A stretch of DNA of 64,000 nucleotides, from the NCBI GenBank assembly GCA_902789395.1, contig CADANY010000012.1:39951-103950 (forward strand). Reading direction: 5' to 3'. Of the stretch, positions 41,383-51,079 are shown in pieces. Both the position numbers and the translations under genes were made by a program. The number at the start of each line of letters is the position of its first letter. The first letter of the stretch is position 1. This DNA comes from an uncultured Bacteroidia bacterium (lineage in GTDB: Bacteria; Bacteroidota; Bacteroidia; Bacteroidales; UBA932). The notes under the pieces are model-generated. The model had not been told where the DNA came from. It saw only the letters and a program-made list of their open reading frames with translations, and did not search any database.

Positions 41383-42726
41383 CTAGAGCGTATCCTGTTT
41401 CAGCTTTTCTACGTACCGGTTGATCCGCATGAGTTCCTGCGGAATGGGAATGCTTTGCGGGCAGTGCATCAGGCACTCTCCGCAGCTGATGCAGTGGTCT
41501 GCCTGACGGAGGGTCGGGATCGCCCGGTTGTAGCTGACCAGATAGGCGTTCCGGATCTTCCGGTAGTTTTTCTGTTCGCTGCTGTGGACAAAGGTTCCTT
41601 CCGTAATCGAGGTATTGTAGTGCTTGAAAATTCCCGGGATATCGATACCCCACGGGCAGGGCATGCAGTATTTGCAGTCCGTGCAATTGACCATCGGGTA
41701 CTCCTTGATCAGGGCGGCCTGGGTCAGCATGAACTCGATCTCTTCCTCGTTCATCGGACGGAAATGGGTGAATGTCTTTACGTTGTCGATCAGCGGGTCC
41801 ATGCTGGCCATTCCGCTCAGGACGGTCAGGATCCGCGGGTAGGAGCCGACAAAGCGGAACGCCCAGGAGGCGACGGAACTGTCGGGCTCGCGCTGCTTGA
41901 AATTGTCCGCGACGTTTGCCGGGACATTGGCAAGGCGTCCTCCCAGGAGCGGCTCCATGATGACGACCGGAATTTCCCGCTTGTCCAGTTCGGCGTAGAG
42001 ATAGTCGGCGTTGACGTTCCGTACCCCGTCCGCATATTTCCAGTCGACATAATTCATCTCGATCTGGCAGAAATCCCAGACGATCTCGCCGCTGTCGTAT
42101 TTCTGCATGAAGGCGTCGAATGCTTCCTGGTTGCCGTGGAAAGAGAATCCGAGATTGCGGATCCGTCCCTTTTCCTTTTCTCCGCGCAGGAAGTCCAGCA
42201 TTCCGTTGTCGACATAGCGCTTGTTGAACGCCTCGATGCCGCCCCGTCCGATTGAATGGAACAGGTAGTAGTCGAAATAGTCGGTCTGCAGGTCCTTGAA
42301 AGAGTCTTGATACATCTGCAGGGACGCTTCCCGGGAGTTGTCTCCGAAGTTGGAAAGCTTGGTCGCAATATAATAGGAGTCCCGCGGATAGCGGCTCAGG
42401 GCGATGCCCGCAGCCCGTTCCGACTGGCCACGCAGGTAGGCTGGGGAGGTATCGTAATAATTGATTCCGTGGGCCATGGCGTAGTCGACCATTTCGTTGA
42501 CGGCGTCCTGGTCGATGATATCATTGCCGTCGGCATCCTTGATCATCGGCCAGCGCATGCACCCGTATCCGAGCAGGGAAACACGGTCTCCGTTGCGGGG
42601 ATTGGTACGGATGACCATTTCTTCCGGTTCTTCGGCCGCAGGGGCGTTCTTTTTCGGTGCGCAGGCGGCGGTCCCCAGGGCAACAGCCCCGGCGCCGGAT
42701 ATTTTAAGGAAATCTCTTCTGTCCAT
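41383..42726 (-). CDS. Exported aldo/keto reductase with C-terminal ferredoxin domain
   Basis: 447 residues. The start MDRRDFLKISGAGAVALGTA is a twin-arginine signal and the following AAC is a possible lipobox. The TIM-barrel part shows LGYGCMRWP, INYYDTSPAYLRGQSE (catalytic Asp/Tyr region) and IATKLS. The tail has two Fe-S motifs, CTDCKYCMPCPWGIDIP and CISCGECLMHCP. Oxidoreductases of this type take electrons through the ferredoxin domain. It is 19 nt after the membrane polyferredoxin gene, so an electron path from the membrane protein to this exported enzyme is inferred. Substrate unknown. Confidence 0.93.
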   Translation of the reverse strand: MDRRDFLKISGAGAVALGTAACAPKKNAPAAEEPEEMVIRTNPRNGDRVSLLGYGCMRWPMIKDADGNDIIDQDAVNEMVDYAMAHGINYYDTSPAYLRGQSERAAGIALSRYPRDSYYIATKLSNFGDNSREASLQMYQDSFKDLQTDYFDYYLFHSIGRGGIEAFNKRYVDNGMLDFLRGEKEKGRIRNLGFSFHGNQEAFDAFMQKYDSGEIVWDFCQIEMNYVDWKYADGVRNVNADYLYAELDKREIPVVIMEPLLGGRLANVPANVADNFKQREPDSSVASWAFRFVGSYPRILTVLSGMASMDPLIDNVKTFTHFRPMNEEEIEFMLTQAALIKEYPMVNCTDCKYCMPCPWGIDIPGIFKHYNTSITEGTFVHSSEQKNYRKIRNAYLVSYNRAIPTLRQADHCISCGECLMHCPQSIPIPQELMRINRYVEKLKQDTL

Positions 42727-42745
42727 AACTGTTTCTCTTTCAGGG

Positions 42746-44251
42746 TTAAGCGTTCAGGTGGTCACGACGTCCGTCGACGGTGATGGCGCTGATCGGGCGG
42801 GCGGGGCAAAGGTTCTCGCAGGCTCCGCAGCCGATACATTTTTCTTCGATGACACTCGGTCTCAGCAGCGAATCGGGATCCTCGGGATTGATACGGACCA
42901 TGCTGATCGCCCCGATGGGGCACTTCCGGGCGCAGTTGCCGCAGGTCGTCCCCTGGGTCTCGACGATACAGAGGTCGCGGTTGACGTGGGCGATCCCTAC
43001 GCGATATTCCGTCTTCTGTTCTTTCGAGATTCCAAGGATAGCTCCGCTCGGACAGACTTCCGAGCAGCGTACACATTCGGGACGGCAATAGCCGCGCTCA
43101 TAGGACATCTCCGGCTGCATGAAACGCTCCAGACTTCCGGAAGGACGGAGCACGTCATTCGGACAGGCGGCGACGCAGAGCTGGCAGGCCGTGCACCGGT
43201 CGTAGAAATCTTTTACGCTTTTCGATCCGAAAGGCGTGACCGGGACGGTCCGTTCGGGAACTTTCTTGTCCATGATCTCCGCATATCCGCCATCCAGTTT
43301 CTTTTCCTGTGCATCGACAAGGGTCGAAGTCAGGAGAACGGCCGTTCCTGTCATAAACGCCCGCCGACCGGTATCCGTTCCCTCAGAAGTCCCTTCCGGG
43401 ACAGAACTGTTGGAACGTTTCCATGCGAAGCGGTAGCGGAGGGCGCCGAACTTGCAGTCCTCTATGCAGTTGAAGCAGTCGACGCACCGGCTGTAATCGA
43501 TCTTATGCTCTTGGATATTGATGCAGGATGCCTTGCAGTTGTGCTCGCAGACCTTGCAGTTCTTGCATTTGTCCTTGTCGATGACCGGGCGGAACATGGC
43601 GAACCGCGAGAGGAAGCTCAGGGTCGTTCCGATCGGGCAGACCGCGTTGCAATAGGTTCTGCCGCCAGTCCAGGCCAATACGCCGACAAGAACCAGTGTT
43701 CCGATGGCTACAAGAAGAACAGGAAGGCTCCTGAGCCAGACCTCTTTCCCATAGAAAGCATAGCTTCCAGCATGCTCGGCAATGCCGGCAAAGAGGTTAT
43801 TGATCCAGATATAGACCGGCTGGAAAAGGCTGGAAACGATGCGGCCGAATGCGCTGTAGGGGGCCAGCAAGGCAACGAGCGGCTGGATCCCGGCGATAAG
43901 GGCGGCGACAAAAACGGCCCAGACTCCATACCGGAGCCATTTGATTTCTTTCTTGTACTGATAAGGCCTGCGGTTCTTTTTCCGCCTGAGAGCATTGACC
44001 CGGATCCTGGCGATCCCGTCCTGCATGACTCCGAGCGGACAGATTACTGAGCAATAGACTCTCCCGAAAACGAGCGTGAGCAGGCAGAGAACGATGATGA
44101 CTCCCAGGTTGACGGCCATCACGGCCGGCAGGAACTGAATCTTGGCCATCCATCCGAGCCAGAGATGCAGGGCACCCGTAATGTCGAGCAGAAGCAGGGT
44201 AATCCCCGTAAAGAAGATCACTGCCAGTGCAATCCTGATTTTCTTAAGCAT
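42746..44251 (-). CDS. NapH/NosR-like membrane polyferredoxin
   Basis: 501 residues. About five membrane helices in the first half (7-27, 40-62 and others), with FGRVYCSVICPLGVMQD and GRTYCNAVCPIGTTLSF, the two membrane-side Cys motifs of NapH/NosR/RdxA-type proteins. Many Fe-S motifs follow: CKNCKVCEHNCKASC, CVDCFNCIEDCKFGAL, CTACQLCVAACPNDVL, CVRCSEVCPSGAI, CGNCARKCPIGAI and CIGCGACENLCPARPI. It should carry electrons across or along the inner membrane. First gene of a two-gene unit with the exported Fe-S aldo/keto reductase; the promoter box at 44276 overlaps the end of the neighbouring gene region. Confidence 0.92.
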   Translation of the reverse strand: MLKKIRIALAVIFFTGITLLLLDITGALHLWLGWMAKIQFLPAVMAVNLGVIIVLCLLTLVFGRVYCSVICPLGVMQDGIARIRVNALRRKKNRRPYQYKKEIKWLRYGVWAVFVAALIAGIQPLVALLAPYSAFGRIVSSLFQPVYIWINNLFAGIAEHAGSYAFYGKEVWLRSLPVLLVAIGTLVLVGVLAWTGGRTYCNAVCPIGTTLSFLSRFAMFRPVIDKDKCKNCKVCEHNCKASCINIQEHKIDYSRCVDCFNCIEDCKFGALRYRFAWKRSNSSVPEGTSEGTDTGRRAFMTGTAVLLTSTLVDAQEKKLDGGYAEIMDKKVPERTVPVTPFGSKSVKDFYDRCTACQLCVAACPNDVLRPSGSLERFMQPEMSYERGYCRPECVRCSEVCPSGAILGISKEQKTEYRVGIAHVNRDLCIVETQGTTCGNCARKCPIGAISMVRINPEDPDSLLRPSVIEEKCIGCGACENLCPARPISAITVDGRRDHLNA

Positions 44252-44275
44252 AGAGATATCTTAAATGATTATGTA

Positions 44276-44283
44276 CAAAGATA
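44276..44283 (-). promoter_or_regulatory. Likely -7 box of the polyferredoxin/reductase unit
   Basis: Minus-strand TATCTTTG, exact TAnnTTTG, 24 nt upstream of the start at 44251. The -33 position reads TTTC at a spacing of 18, so that part is weak. Confidence 0.55.
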
Positions 44284-44289
44284 ATAAAA

Positions 44290-45189
44290 CTATTTTACAC
44301 GGAAATCAACCCAGACCGGGAAATGGTCGGAAGCATAGAATCCGTCGTAGAGCCGGTCATCGCAGACATACCGGAGCGGTTTGAGGCCTTTTCCCCGGAA
44401 ATAGACGAAATCGATCCGTTGCTCCGAGGCAGGATCGAGCGGTCTCTTCCACCCGTTGAACGTATAGAACGGGCCTTCACGACGGGAAGGGGTCTTGTCG
44501 AAGAAATGGTAGGAATCCGTCCACCAGGTCCGGTAGAGGGTGGAGCAATCGTAGGTCTCCCGTGCGTTGAAATCGCCGACGAAGAAGGAGGGGCGCCCTT
44601 CGGGATTGTATTTTTGTTCCATCTCGATGAAGATGTGGGCATTTTCCGCATGCTGGTCTTTGTTCAGCGGAGCGTGGGTGACCATCATGAAATACTCTTT
44701 CCCCTTATTTTTCAAATCCTTGACGATCGCGCAGAATCCACCGCGGATGAATTTCCCCTTCAGATTTCCGCCAAGGTCATTGACCTGCTTGACGGAAGGC
44801 GGGTCGGAGAGCCAGAAATGATGGATTTCAAGAACTTCGAATCGGTCTTTTTTCCAGATCAGGCCATGGGCCTTGGTCCCCACTCCGTCATCTTCGTAAG
44901 GGCTGAAAAAGAACGATCCGTATTCTTTTCCGGCTGCGGAAAGCGCACGCGGGATGCTTTCCTGCTCTTCTGAATCGACCTCCTGCAAGCCGCATAGATC
45001 GAAATCGCAGGCCATCAGGGATGCGATCAGGCGGGATTCCCGCCGAGCCCAGTTGTTCTCTGCGCTGGCCTCGTCCAGCCGTGCCCTTCTAAGATTGTAC
45101 GTTCCGACCCGGAGGTCCGTTTTAGCTGTTACCGGAACCGTTGACAGCGCGGCGGCCAGCGTCAGGGAAGCAAGAGTCTTGGTAATCAT
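44290..45189 (-). CDS. Endonuclease/exonuclease/phosphatase (EEP)-fold protein, exported
   Basis: 299 residues from the ATG at 45189, which begins a signal peptide (MITKTLASLTLAAALSTVPVTA). The longer frame to 45300 would run back into the upstream gene. EEP-fold landmarks: RVGTYNLRRA, FDLCGLQEVDSEE (metal Glu), THAPLNKDQHAENA, FFVGDFNARET and the C-terminal ASDHFPVWVDF with catalytic Asp-His. Exported members act on nucleic acids, phospholipids or inositol phosphates; the substrate is open. Last gene of the alaS unit, 20 nt after thiamine pyrophosphokinase. Confidence 0.92.
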   Translation of the reverse strand: MITKTLASLTLAAALSTVPVTAKTDLRVGTYNLRRARLDEASAENNWARRESRLIASLMACDFDLCGLQEVDSEEQESIPRALSAAGKEYGSFFFSPYEDDGVGTKAHGLIWKKDRFEVLEIHHFWLSDPPSVKQVNDLGGNLKGKFIRGGFCAIVKDLKNKGKEYFMMVTHAPLNKDQHAENAHIFIEMEQKYNPEGRPSFFVGDFNARETYDCSTLYRTWWTDSYHFFDKTPSRREGPFYTFNGWKRPLDPASEQRIDFVYFRGKGLKPLRYVCDDRLYDGFYASDHFPVWVDFRVK

Positions 45190-45209
45190 ATGGTTCGTGT
45201 TATATAAAT

Positions 45210-45863
45210 TCAGTCCAGAATCAACAGGGCGATGGAGGGATGGGAGAAAGTAAGGCGAACCGTATCCTCGGAGGCGCGGTTCAGTGTCGCTTTCCACCAA
45301 TTGTCAAAAACGACGGCGTCTGTCGGCCAGACAAGCCCTTCGGAGCGGATCTGAAGGGAGTTGTCGGGGGAGAAAAGGGAAACTTTCCGGCCGGCTCCAA
45401 GCTCAAGGCTGCAGGAATCGGTGACGGCGAAAGCCGTTCCGTAATCCGAAACGATTTCGATATGGATTCCCTGAAGCGCTTCCGTCCGGGCGTATTCCAT
45501 CAGAAGGGAGAGATTTCCGATGGTATGATCTTCGCGTTTGCCGGTTGCGCCGAGAATATGGATATCCGTTACCTCCGGCCAGTTTTCGGCGATATACCGG
45601 ACGGCCTTCGTCTGGTCATTATCGTCCTGCTCAGCGACGTGGACGATCCGGTCAGCGAATTCTTTCCTGAGCCTGGCCGGCAGGGAGTCCATGTCTCCGA
45701 TGACCGTATCCGGAAGCCGTGCCTCCCCGAAAACCGCTTCTGCATGGCGGAGGAACGGAACGAGGGCGCCATCGCAGCAGACGATGCGGTCAGCCTTCCG
45801 CAGCAGGTACCGAGGATAGTCTTTCCGGGGAAAAGACCCGTTGCAGAGGATGGTGGCGTCCAT
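45210..45863 (-). CDS. Thiamine pyrophosphokinase
   Basis: 217 residues. Family features: ADRIVCCDGALVPFLRHA at the N-terminus, VIGDMDSLPARLR, QDDNDQTKAVRYI (Asp-rich catalytic loop), GATGKREDHTIGNLSLLMEY, and a C-terminal beta domain (KVSLFSPDNSLQI and TVRLTFSHPSIALLI). It transfers pyrophosphate from ATP to thiamine to give thiamine diphosphate in the cytoplasm. It starts 9 nt after the permease-Fmt fusion gene, in the same minus-strand unit. Confidence 0.95.
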   Translation of the reverse strand: MDATILCNGSFPRKDYPRYLLRKADRIVCCDGALVPFLRHAEAVFGEARLPDTVIGDMDSLPARLRKEFADRIVHVAEQDDNDQTKAVRYIAENWPEVTDIHILGATGKREDHTIGNLSLLMEYARTEALQGIHIEIVSDYGTAFAVTDSCSLELGAGRKVSLFSPDNSLQIRSEGLVWPTDAVVFDNWWKATLNRASEDTVRLTFSHPSIALLILD

Positions 45864-45872
45864 GGCGTTCGT

Positions 45873-48338
45873 CTATTCTTCAGAAGGTTTGCATTTTGCG
45901 ATTTCTTCGCGGGAAGTTCCCGGGGTTGTCCGGTACCGTTCCGGATTCCGGAATCCAAGGAGGAAGGACTTGATGTCCATCCGTTTCTTCCCGGCGAGTT
46001 GGAGATCTTTCAGGGAAAGCGCGCCGTCTGAGGTCGTCACAGCAAGCCAGTTCTTCCCGTCGGAGAGGACCGTCCCGGGAGCGGGAAGCGGAGAAGGCAA
46101 CAGTTCAGCGGGGAGGGGCTCGCCGAAGAAAACCTTCAGCTGGACAGGATCAGCTCCTCCGTCAGGAAGAGATAGTTCCGTATAGGCGGTCGGGTAGGGG
46201 CTGAGTCCCCGGACGAGGTTATAAATATTCCGGGTCGTGTCATTCCAGTCGATATGGCAGAGTTCGCGGGTCAGTTTCGGTGCGGGTTTGAGCAGTTCGG
46301 AGCCCTGGATGAAACTGCGCTGCACACGGGTTTCAACGTTTCCTTGGATCAAGCCTTCCACCGTCTGGACGACAAGGTCGGCCCCGATCCCCATCAGGGC
46401 GTCATGGACGTCCCCGGCCGTATCGGCGGGCCCGATCCGATGTTCCTGTCGCAGGATGACACCGCCCGTATCGATCTTCTGGTCGATCATAAAGGTCGTG
46501 ACGCCGGTGATGTTTTCGCCGTTGATGACCGCCCAGTTGATCGGAGCGGCGCCGCGGTACTGCGGCAAGAGGGCGGCGTGGAGGTTGAACGTTCCGAGTT
46601 TCGGCATGGCCCACACGGCCTCGGGCAGCATCCGGAATCCGACGACGACGAACAGGTCGGCCTTCAGGGCGGAAAGGGCTTCGAGGAAGGCCGGATCTTT
46701 CAGTTTCTCAGGCTGCAGGACGGGGAGTCCGCGCTCGACGGCAAATTTCTTGACGGCGCTTTCGTTCATTTTCAGCCCGCGGCCGCTCGGCTTATCCGGA
46801 ACGGTGACGACAGCGACGACCTTGTATCCGCGCCCAAGGAGCGCTTCCAGCGGGGCGACGGCGAATTCCGGCGTCCCCATATAGACGATTCTGGTTTTCT
46901 TGAACAGAGACATAATCTTGCTTTTAACGACGCGCCAGGCCGTTTTCATGCCTTCGGCGTTGAATAGGGTCGAGTCGTGGATGGCCTTCCAAGTGAGGAA
47001 AAATCCGATGGGCAGCAGGACCATCGCGGATATGAACGTACCGATGAAAGGGGTGGCGGCGCCGTCCCGGGCCAGCTTCGTTCCCGAAATATCAATGACC
47101 CAATAGAGGACGAAGAAGAGGACAGAAACGATGGCCGAGGTGCCCAGCCCGCCTTTCCGGATCAGGGCCCCGAGCGGGGCGCCGATGAAAAACAGGATCA
47201 GGCAAGCCAGTGCCTGGGCATATTTTTTCCAGATTTCGACGTGGGTCCTCCGGAGGATATAATTGTATTCGTAGGACTCGACTTCGTAGGTCGTCAGGGT
47301 GCTCTCCATCTGCCGGGCGTTGGTCGCGGCGGTCTCGTAGATGTTCCGCTGGAGTTTGGTATTCTTCCAGTTCAGGGGATGGGGAATTTCGGCGTCGGAA
47401 GTGAATTTCGTACGCCATGCCGTGTCGAGCTGTGCTGTATGGCTCAGGGACGATTGGCGGTGAAAATCATTCTTGTGGCGTTCCAGGGCCTCGTTGGAGA
47501 GTTTCTGGAGGGAGTCCCGCCCCATGATCAGATGGGCCATATTCATCGACCGGACCTGGTCGCTGAAGCGGGCGGTGTCCGATTTTTGGAAGGCATAGTT
47601 CGCCAGGGGGATGATCATTTCCTGCGAGGAGAAATGGATCTTCCTCAGGGCGAGGGTCGTGTCACGGTATTTCTTGGTATTGGTTTCCTGGTAATTGTAC
47701 CCGTTGTAGAGGTTGAAGGTCAGGTAGTCCTTGGCTTTCGACATCTTCATGACGCCGGAATCGGCGACGGTCACCGAGGTGTTCCCGCGTCCATGGGTAT
47801 GGTCATAGACCATGACCTTGTACATCATGCCGGTCCTGTCGTTCCGGTCTCCGATGCGGAGGATATATCCTTCAATGCCGTCATAGAACGTGCCTTCCGG
47901 GATCTTGATTTCGGATTTGGTCTTTCCGATATCGTCCCGCAGGGTAAAGATCTGGTTCGTGGCGTAAGGGGAAAGGTTGTTGACCGTAAAGAAGGCGAGG
48001 ATGCTGATAATCGTACTGCAGATCATCAGCGGGGCCATCAGGCGTGTCAGTGAGATGCCGGAAGCCTTCATGGCGATCAACTCGCTGTTCTCGCCCATCT
48101 GGCCGAGGGTCATCATCGAAGCCAGCAGGGTGGAAAGCGGGAGAGCAAGCGGAAGGGCCTGGCTGCAGACCCCCCAGAAAAGGAATTCAAGAATAACCGA
48201 GAGACCGAGTCCGCGCCCGACCAGCTCGTCGATATACAGCCAGAGAAACTGCATCATCAGGATAAAGATAACGACAAGCAGGATCGCGATAAACGGTCCT
48301 ATGAAAGAAGTTACGATGAACTTGTCGATTTTCTTCAT
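45873..48338 (-). CDS. lptG/fmt: LptF/LptG-type permease fused to methionyl-tRNA formyltransferase
   Basis: One uninterrupted frame of 821 codons with two unrelated proteins. Residues 1-475 are a YjgP/YjgQ (LptF/G) permease: membrane helices at the N-terminus (PFIAILLVVIFILMMQFLWL), the LSTLLASMMTLGQMGENSEL coupling region, a periplasmic domain, and C-terminal helices (IGAPLGALIRKGGLG, then FISAMVLLPIGFFLTW). Residues 482-821 are a complete Fmt: KTRIVYMGTPEFAVAPLEAL, VVTVPDKPSGRG, the catalytic FNLHAALLPQYRGAAPINWA and DTGG. Lengths of both parts are normal. An ATG at 46913 (MSLFKK, residue 476) could give a separate Fmt, but its ribosome site is weak. A sequencing error at the join is possible. 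Downstream of alaS by 15 nt. Confidence 0.9.
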   Translation of the reverse strand: MKKIDKFIVTSFIGPFIAILLVVIFILMMQFLWLYIDELVGRGLGLSVILEFLFWGVCSQALPLALPLSTLLASMMTLGQMGENSELIAMKASGISLTRLMAPLMICSTIISILAFFTVNNLSPYATNQIFTLRDDIGKTKSEIKIPEGTFYDGIEGYILRIGDRNDRTGMMYKVMVYDHTHGRGNTSVTVADSGVMKMSKAKDYLTFNLYNGYNYQETNTKKYRDTTLALRKIHFSSQEMIIPLANYAFQKSDTARFSDQVRSMNMAHLIMGRDSLQKLSNEALERHKNDFHRQSSLSHTAQLDTAWRTKFTSDAEIPHPLNWKNTKLQRNIYETAATNARQMESTLTTYEVESYEYNYILRRTHVEIWKKYAQALACLILFFIGAPLGALIRKGGLGTSAIVSVLFFVLYWVIDISGTKLARDGAATPFIGTFISAMVLLPIGFFLTWKAIHDSTLFNAEGMKTAWRVVKSKIMSLFKKTRIVYMGTPEFAVAPLEALLGRGYKVVAVVTVPDKPSGRGLKMNESAVKKFAVERGLPVLQPEKLKDPAFLEALSALKADLFVVVGFRMLPEAVWAMPKLGTFNLHAALLPQYRGAAPINWAVINGENITGVTTFMIDQKIDTGGVILRQEHRIGPADTAGDVHDALMGIGADLVVQTVEGLIQGNVETRVQRSFIQGSELLKPAPKLTRELCHIDWNDTTRNIYNLVRGLSPYPTAYTELSLPDGGADPVQLKVFFGEPLPAELLPSPLPAPGTVLSDGKNWLAVTTSDGALSLKDLQLAGKKRMDIKSFLLGFRNPERYRTTPGTSREEIAKCKPSEE

Positions 48339-48353
48339 CCTGAAAGGGAACGG

Positions 48354-50969
48354 TTATGCCGTAGCGATTTCTACCAATTTCTCAAGCGCCTGGTCAAGTC
48401 CTTCGATTTGGCGGCCGCCGGCCGTTGCAAGCCCCGGCTGTCCGCCTCCGCCTCCCTGGATAAGCTTCGCGGCTTCCCGGATATCCTTTCCGGCATTCTT
48501 GCCTTTGGCTACGAGATCGTCCGAATACATCAGGAGCAGGTTCGGTTTGTCCGCAAAGCGGTAGGCTGCCGCAATGACAAGGTTTTCAGCATGTTTTGCA
48601 ACAAGCAGGGCGACATTGCGAACCATCTGCGGGTCTGCGGACTGGGTAAAACGTGCAACTTTGATGCCGCCGATCAATTCAGCCTTATCCTCGATGTGGG
48701 AGGCGAGTTCTGCAGCCTTTGCCATGGCAGCTTCCTCAAGTTGCTTCTTGAGGCCGGCGTTGTCCTCGACCATCTTCTGGATGGCTCCCGTCAGGTCGGG
48801 AACGTTGTTGAAGAAGCTGCGGGCGGACCGGAGCATTTCTTCCATGGCCTTGATATGGTTCTCGGCTGCGGCTCCGGTCAAGGCTTCGATTCTCCGGACT
48901 CCGGCGGCGACGGCGCCTTCGGACAGGATCTTGAAGTAGCCGATCCGTCCGGTCGCGCTGGCGTGGGTTCCGCCGCAGAGTTCGGTAGAAGGACCGAAAT
49001 TGACGACGCGGACCGTATCGCCGTACTTTTCGCCGAACAGGGCGATCGCGCCCATGGCCTTGGCCTCGTCCATCGTCGCATCCCGTTTTTCCTTCAGGGG
49101 ATAGTCGGCGCGGATCAGTTCGTTGACGCGGGCTTCGGTGCGGGCGATTTCTTCATCCGTCATCTTGGAAAAATGGGAGAAATCAAAGCGGAAATAATCC
49201 GGTCCCACGAAGGACCCTTTCTGCTCGACATGGGTGCCGAGGATTTCACGGAGAGCCTGATCGAGGAGGTGGGTTGCCGTATGGTTTGCAGCGATCCGTT
49301 CCCGGCGCTCCTTGTCGACCTGGAGGGAGAACGGTTCGTTGCAATGCTCGGGCAGCCGTTCGGCCAGGTGGATTGTAAGATTGTTTTCCTTGACGGTGCC
49401 GAGGATCCGGATCGATTCTCCGGAAGGATTGGTAATTACGCCGGTATCGCCTACCTGACCGCCCATCTCGGCATAGAACGGGGTTTTGTCAAAGACGAGC
49501 TGGTAGAGGATCTTATTCTTGGACTTGACGGTCCGCTGCTTCAGCAGGACGGCATTCTCACAGGAGGTCCGGTCATAACCGATGAACTCGGCTTCTTCTC
49601 CTTCGGCGAAGACATCCCAGTCCCCGAATTCATTGGCCGTGGCGTTGCGGGCGCGCTCTTTCTGTTTCTGCAGTTCCGTGTTGAATCCTTCCAGATCGAC
49701 GGAATAGCCTTTCTCGGTCGCAATCAGTTCGGTCAGGTCGACAGGGAAGCCGTAGGTATCATAGAGGATGAAAGCGTCGACCCCGGGGATGACTTTCGTT
49801 TCGGCGTTTTTCGCCATATAGTCGTCCAGCATGCGGATTCCGCGGTCGAGGGTGCGCAGGAAGGCCATTTCTTCTTCACGGATGACGCTTTCAATGAGTT
49901 TCTGCTGTGCGGGGAGTTCCGGATAGGCTTCGCCCATGTCGTCGATCAGCTGCGCGACCAGCCTGCAGAGGAAGGGCTCGTTGAATCCGAGGAACGTGTA
50001 GCCGTAGCGGACGGCGCGGCGGAGGATACGGCGGATGACGTAACCGGCCTTGACGTTGGAGGGAAGCTGTCCGTCTGCGATGGAGAAAGCAATTGCCCGG
50101 ATGTGGTCGGCGACGACGCGCATCGCAACCTCGGTTTCGGGGGATTCCTTGTACTTGTGGCCGGAGAGTTCTTCAATTTTGCCGATCAGGCCGCTGAAAA
50201 CGTCTGTTTCGTAGTTCGAGGTTTTCCCCTGAAGGATCATGCAGAGGCGTTCGAAGCCCATGCCGGTGTCGATGTTTTTGTTCGGAAGGGGTTCGAGGTG
50301 GCCGTCGGCCTTGCGTTCGAACTGCATGAAGACGAGGTTCCAGATTTCGATAACCTGGTCATTGTCCGTGTTGACGAGTTCCCTTCCGGGAATCCGGGCG
50401 ATTTCCTCGTCGCTACGGAGGTCGATATGGATTTCGGAACAAGGGCCGCAGGGACCCGTGTCGCCCATTTCCCAGAAATTGTCATGCTTGTTACCCAGGA
50501 GGACGTGATCGGCGGGAAGGTGGCGGAGCCAGGCCTGCCGGGCCTCTTCGTCGAGGGCGGTCCCGTCTTCGGCGCTGCCTTCAAACACGGTGGCATAGAG
50601 TTTCGTCCGGTCGATCCCGTAGACGTCCGTCAGCAGTTCCCATGCCCAGTCGATCGCTTCGTCCTTGAAATAGTCACCGAAACTCCAGTTTCCGAGCATC
50701 TCGAACATCGTATGGTGCCGGCCATCATGGCCGACCGCCTCGAGATCGTTGTGCTTTCCACTGACCCTGAGGCATTTCTGCGAGTCTGTCGCCCGCTTGA
50801 ATTTCGGGGTTGTATTACCGAGGAAAATATCCTTGAACTGGTTCATTCCCGCATTGGTAAACATCAGCGTCGGGTCGTTTTTGATTACCATCGGAGCCGA
50901 CGGGACAATGGTATGTCCTTTCGAAGCGAAAAAGTCCAGATACTTCTGTCTGATTTCTTTAGCCGTCAT
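48354..50969 (-). CDS. alaS: Alanyl-tRNA synthetase
   Basis: 871 residues from the ATG at 50969 ([20 protein letters not shown]). The longer frame begins 10 codons earlier without support. Class II core with [15 protein letters not shown] and a [13 protein letters not shown] motif, then the tRNA-recognition region, the editing domain with [13 protein letters not shown] and [13 protein letters not shown], and the C-Ala domain ending [15 protein letters not shown]. It charges tRNA-Ala and clears mischarged Ser/Gly. First gene of the minus-strand unit that continues with the permease-Fmt fusion. Confidence 0.98.
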   Translation of the reverse strand: MTAKEIRQKYLDFFASKGHTIVPSAPMVIKNDPTLMFTNAGMNQFKDIFLGNTTPKFKRATDSQKCLRVSGKHNDLEAVGHDGRHHTMFEMLGNWSFGDYFKDEAIDWAWELLTDVYGIDRTKLYATVFEGSAEDGTALDEEARQAWLRHLPADHVLLGNKHDNFWEMGDTGPCGPCSEIHIDLRSDEEIARIPGRELVNTDNDQVIEIWNLVFMQFERKADGHLEPLPNKNIDTGMGFERLCMILQGKTSNYETDVFSGLIGKIEELSGHKYKESPETEVAMRVVADHIRAIAFSIADGQLPSNVKAGYVIRRILRRAVRYGYTFLGFNEPFLCRLVAQLIDDMGEAYPELPAQQKLIESVIREEEMAFLRTLDRGIRMLDDYMAKNAETKVIPGVDAFILYDTYGFPVDLTELIATEKGYSVDLEGFNTELQKQKERARNATANEFGDWDVFAEGEEAEFIGYDRTSCENAVLLKQRTVKSKNKILYQLVFDKTPFYAEMGGQVGDTGVITNPSGESIRILGTVKENNLTIHLAERLPEHCNEPFSLQVDKERRERIAANHTATHLLDQALREILGTHVEQKGSFVGPDYFRFDFSHFSKMTDEEIARTEARVNELIRADYPLKEKRDATMDEAKAMGAIALFGEKYGDTVRVVNFGPSTELCGGTHASATGRIGYFKILSEGAVAAGVRRIEALTGAAAENHIKAMEEMLRSARSFFNNVPDLTGAIQKMVEDNAGLKKQLEEAAMAKAAELASHIEDKAELIGGIKVARFTQSADPQMVRNVALLVAKHAENLVIAAAYRFADKPNLLLMYSDDLVAKGKNAGKDIREAAKLIQGGGGGQPGLATAGGRQIEGLDQALEKLVEIATA

Positions 50970-50996
50970 TTTTCTTACTTTTTTTGCAATAACCCA

Positions 50997-51004
50997 CAAA
51001 AATA
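50997..51004 (-). promoter_or_regulatory. Likely -7 box of alaS
   Basis: Minus-strand TATTTTTG fits TAnnTTTG and lies 27 nt upstream of the alaS start. No -33 element is recognisable. Confidence 0.45.
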
Positions 51005-51065
51005 CAACAAAAATCTCACATTCCCTTTGAAAAGAACGAAAAACGAAAAATATGGAGTTTTTTAT

Positions 51066-51073
51066 TATATTTG
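51066..51073 (+). promoter_or_regulatory. -7 box directly at the first M23 gene
   Basis: TATATTTG is an exact -7 box and ends only 6 nt before the ATG at 51080. Transcription would start at or within a base or two of the start codon, giving a leaderless mRNA. No TTTG is found at the right distance upstream (nearest 51026-51029). Confidence 0.6.
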
Positions 51074-51079
51074 CATAAT

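Noticed and set aside
46911..46913. Annotating fmt as a separate gene from the ATG at 46913
   Set aside because: The frame upstream has no stop and the ribosome site is weak, so the data support one fused ORF; re-initiation is kept as an alternative in the finding.
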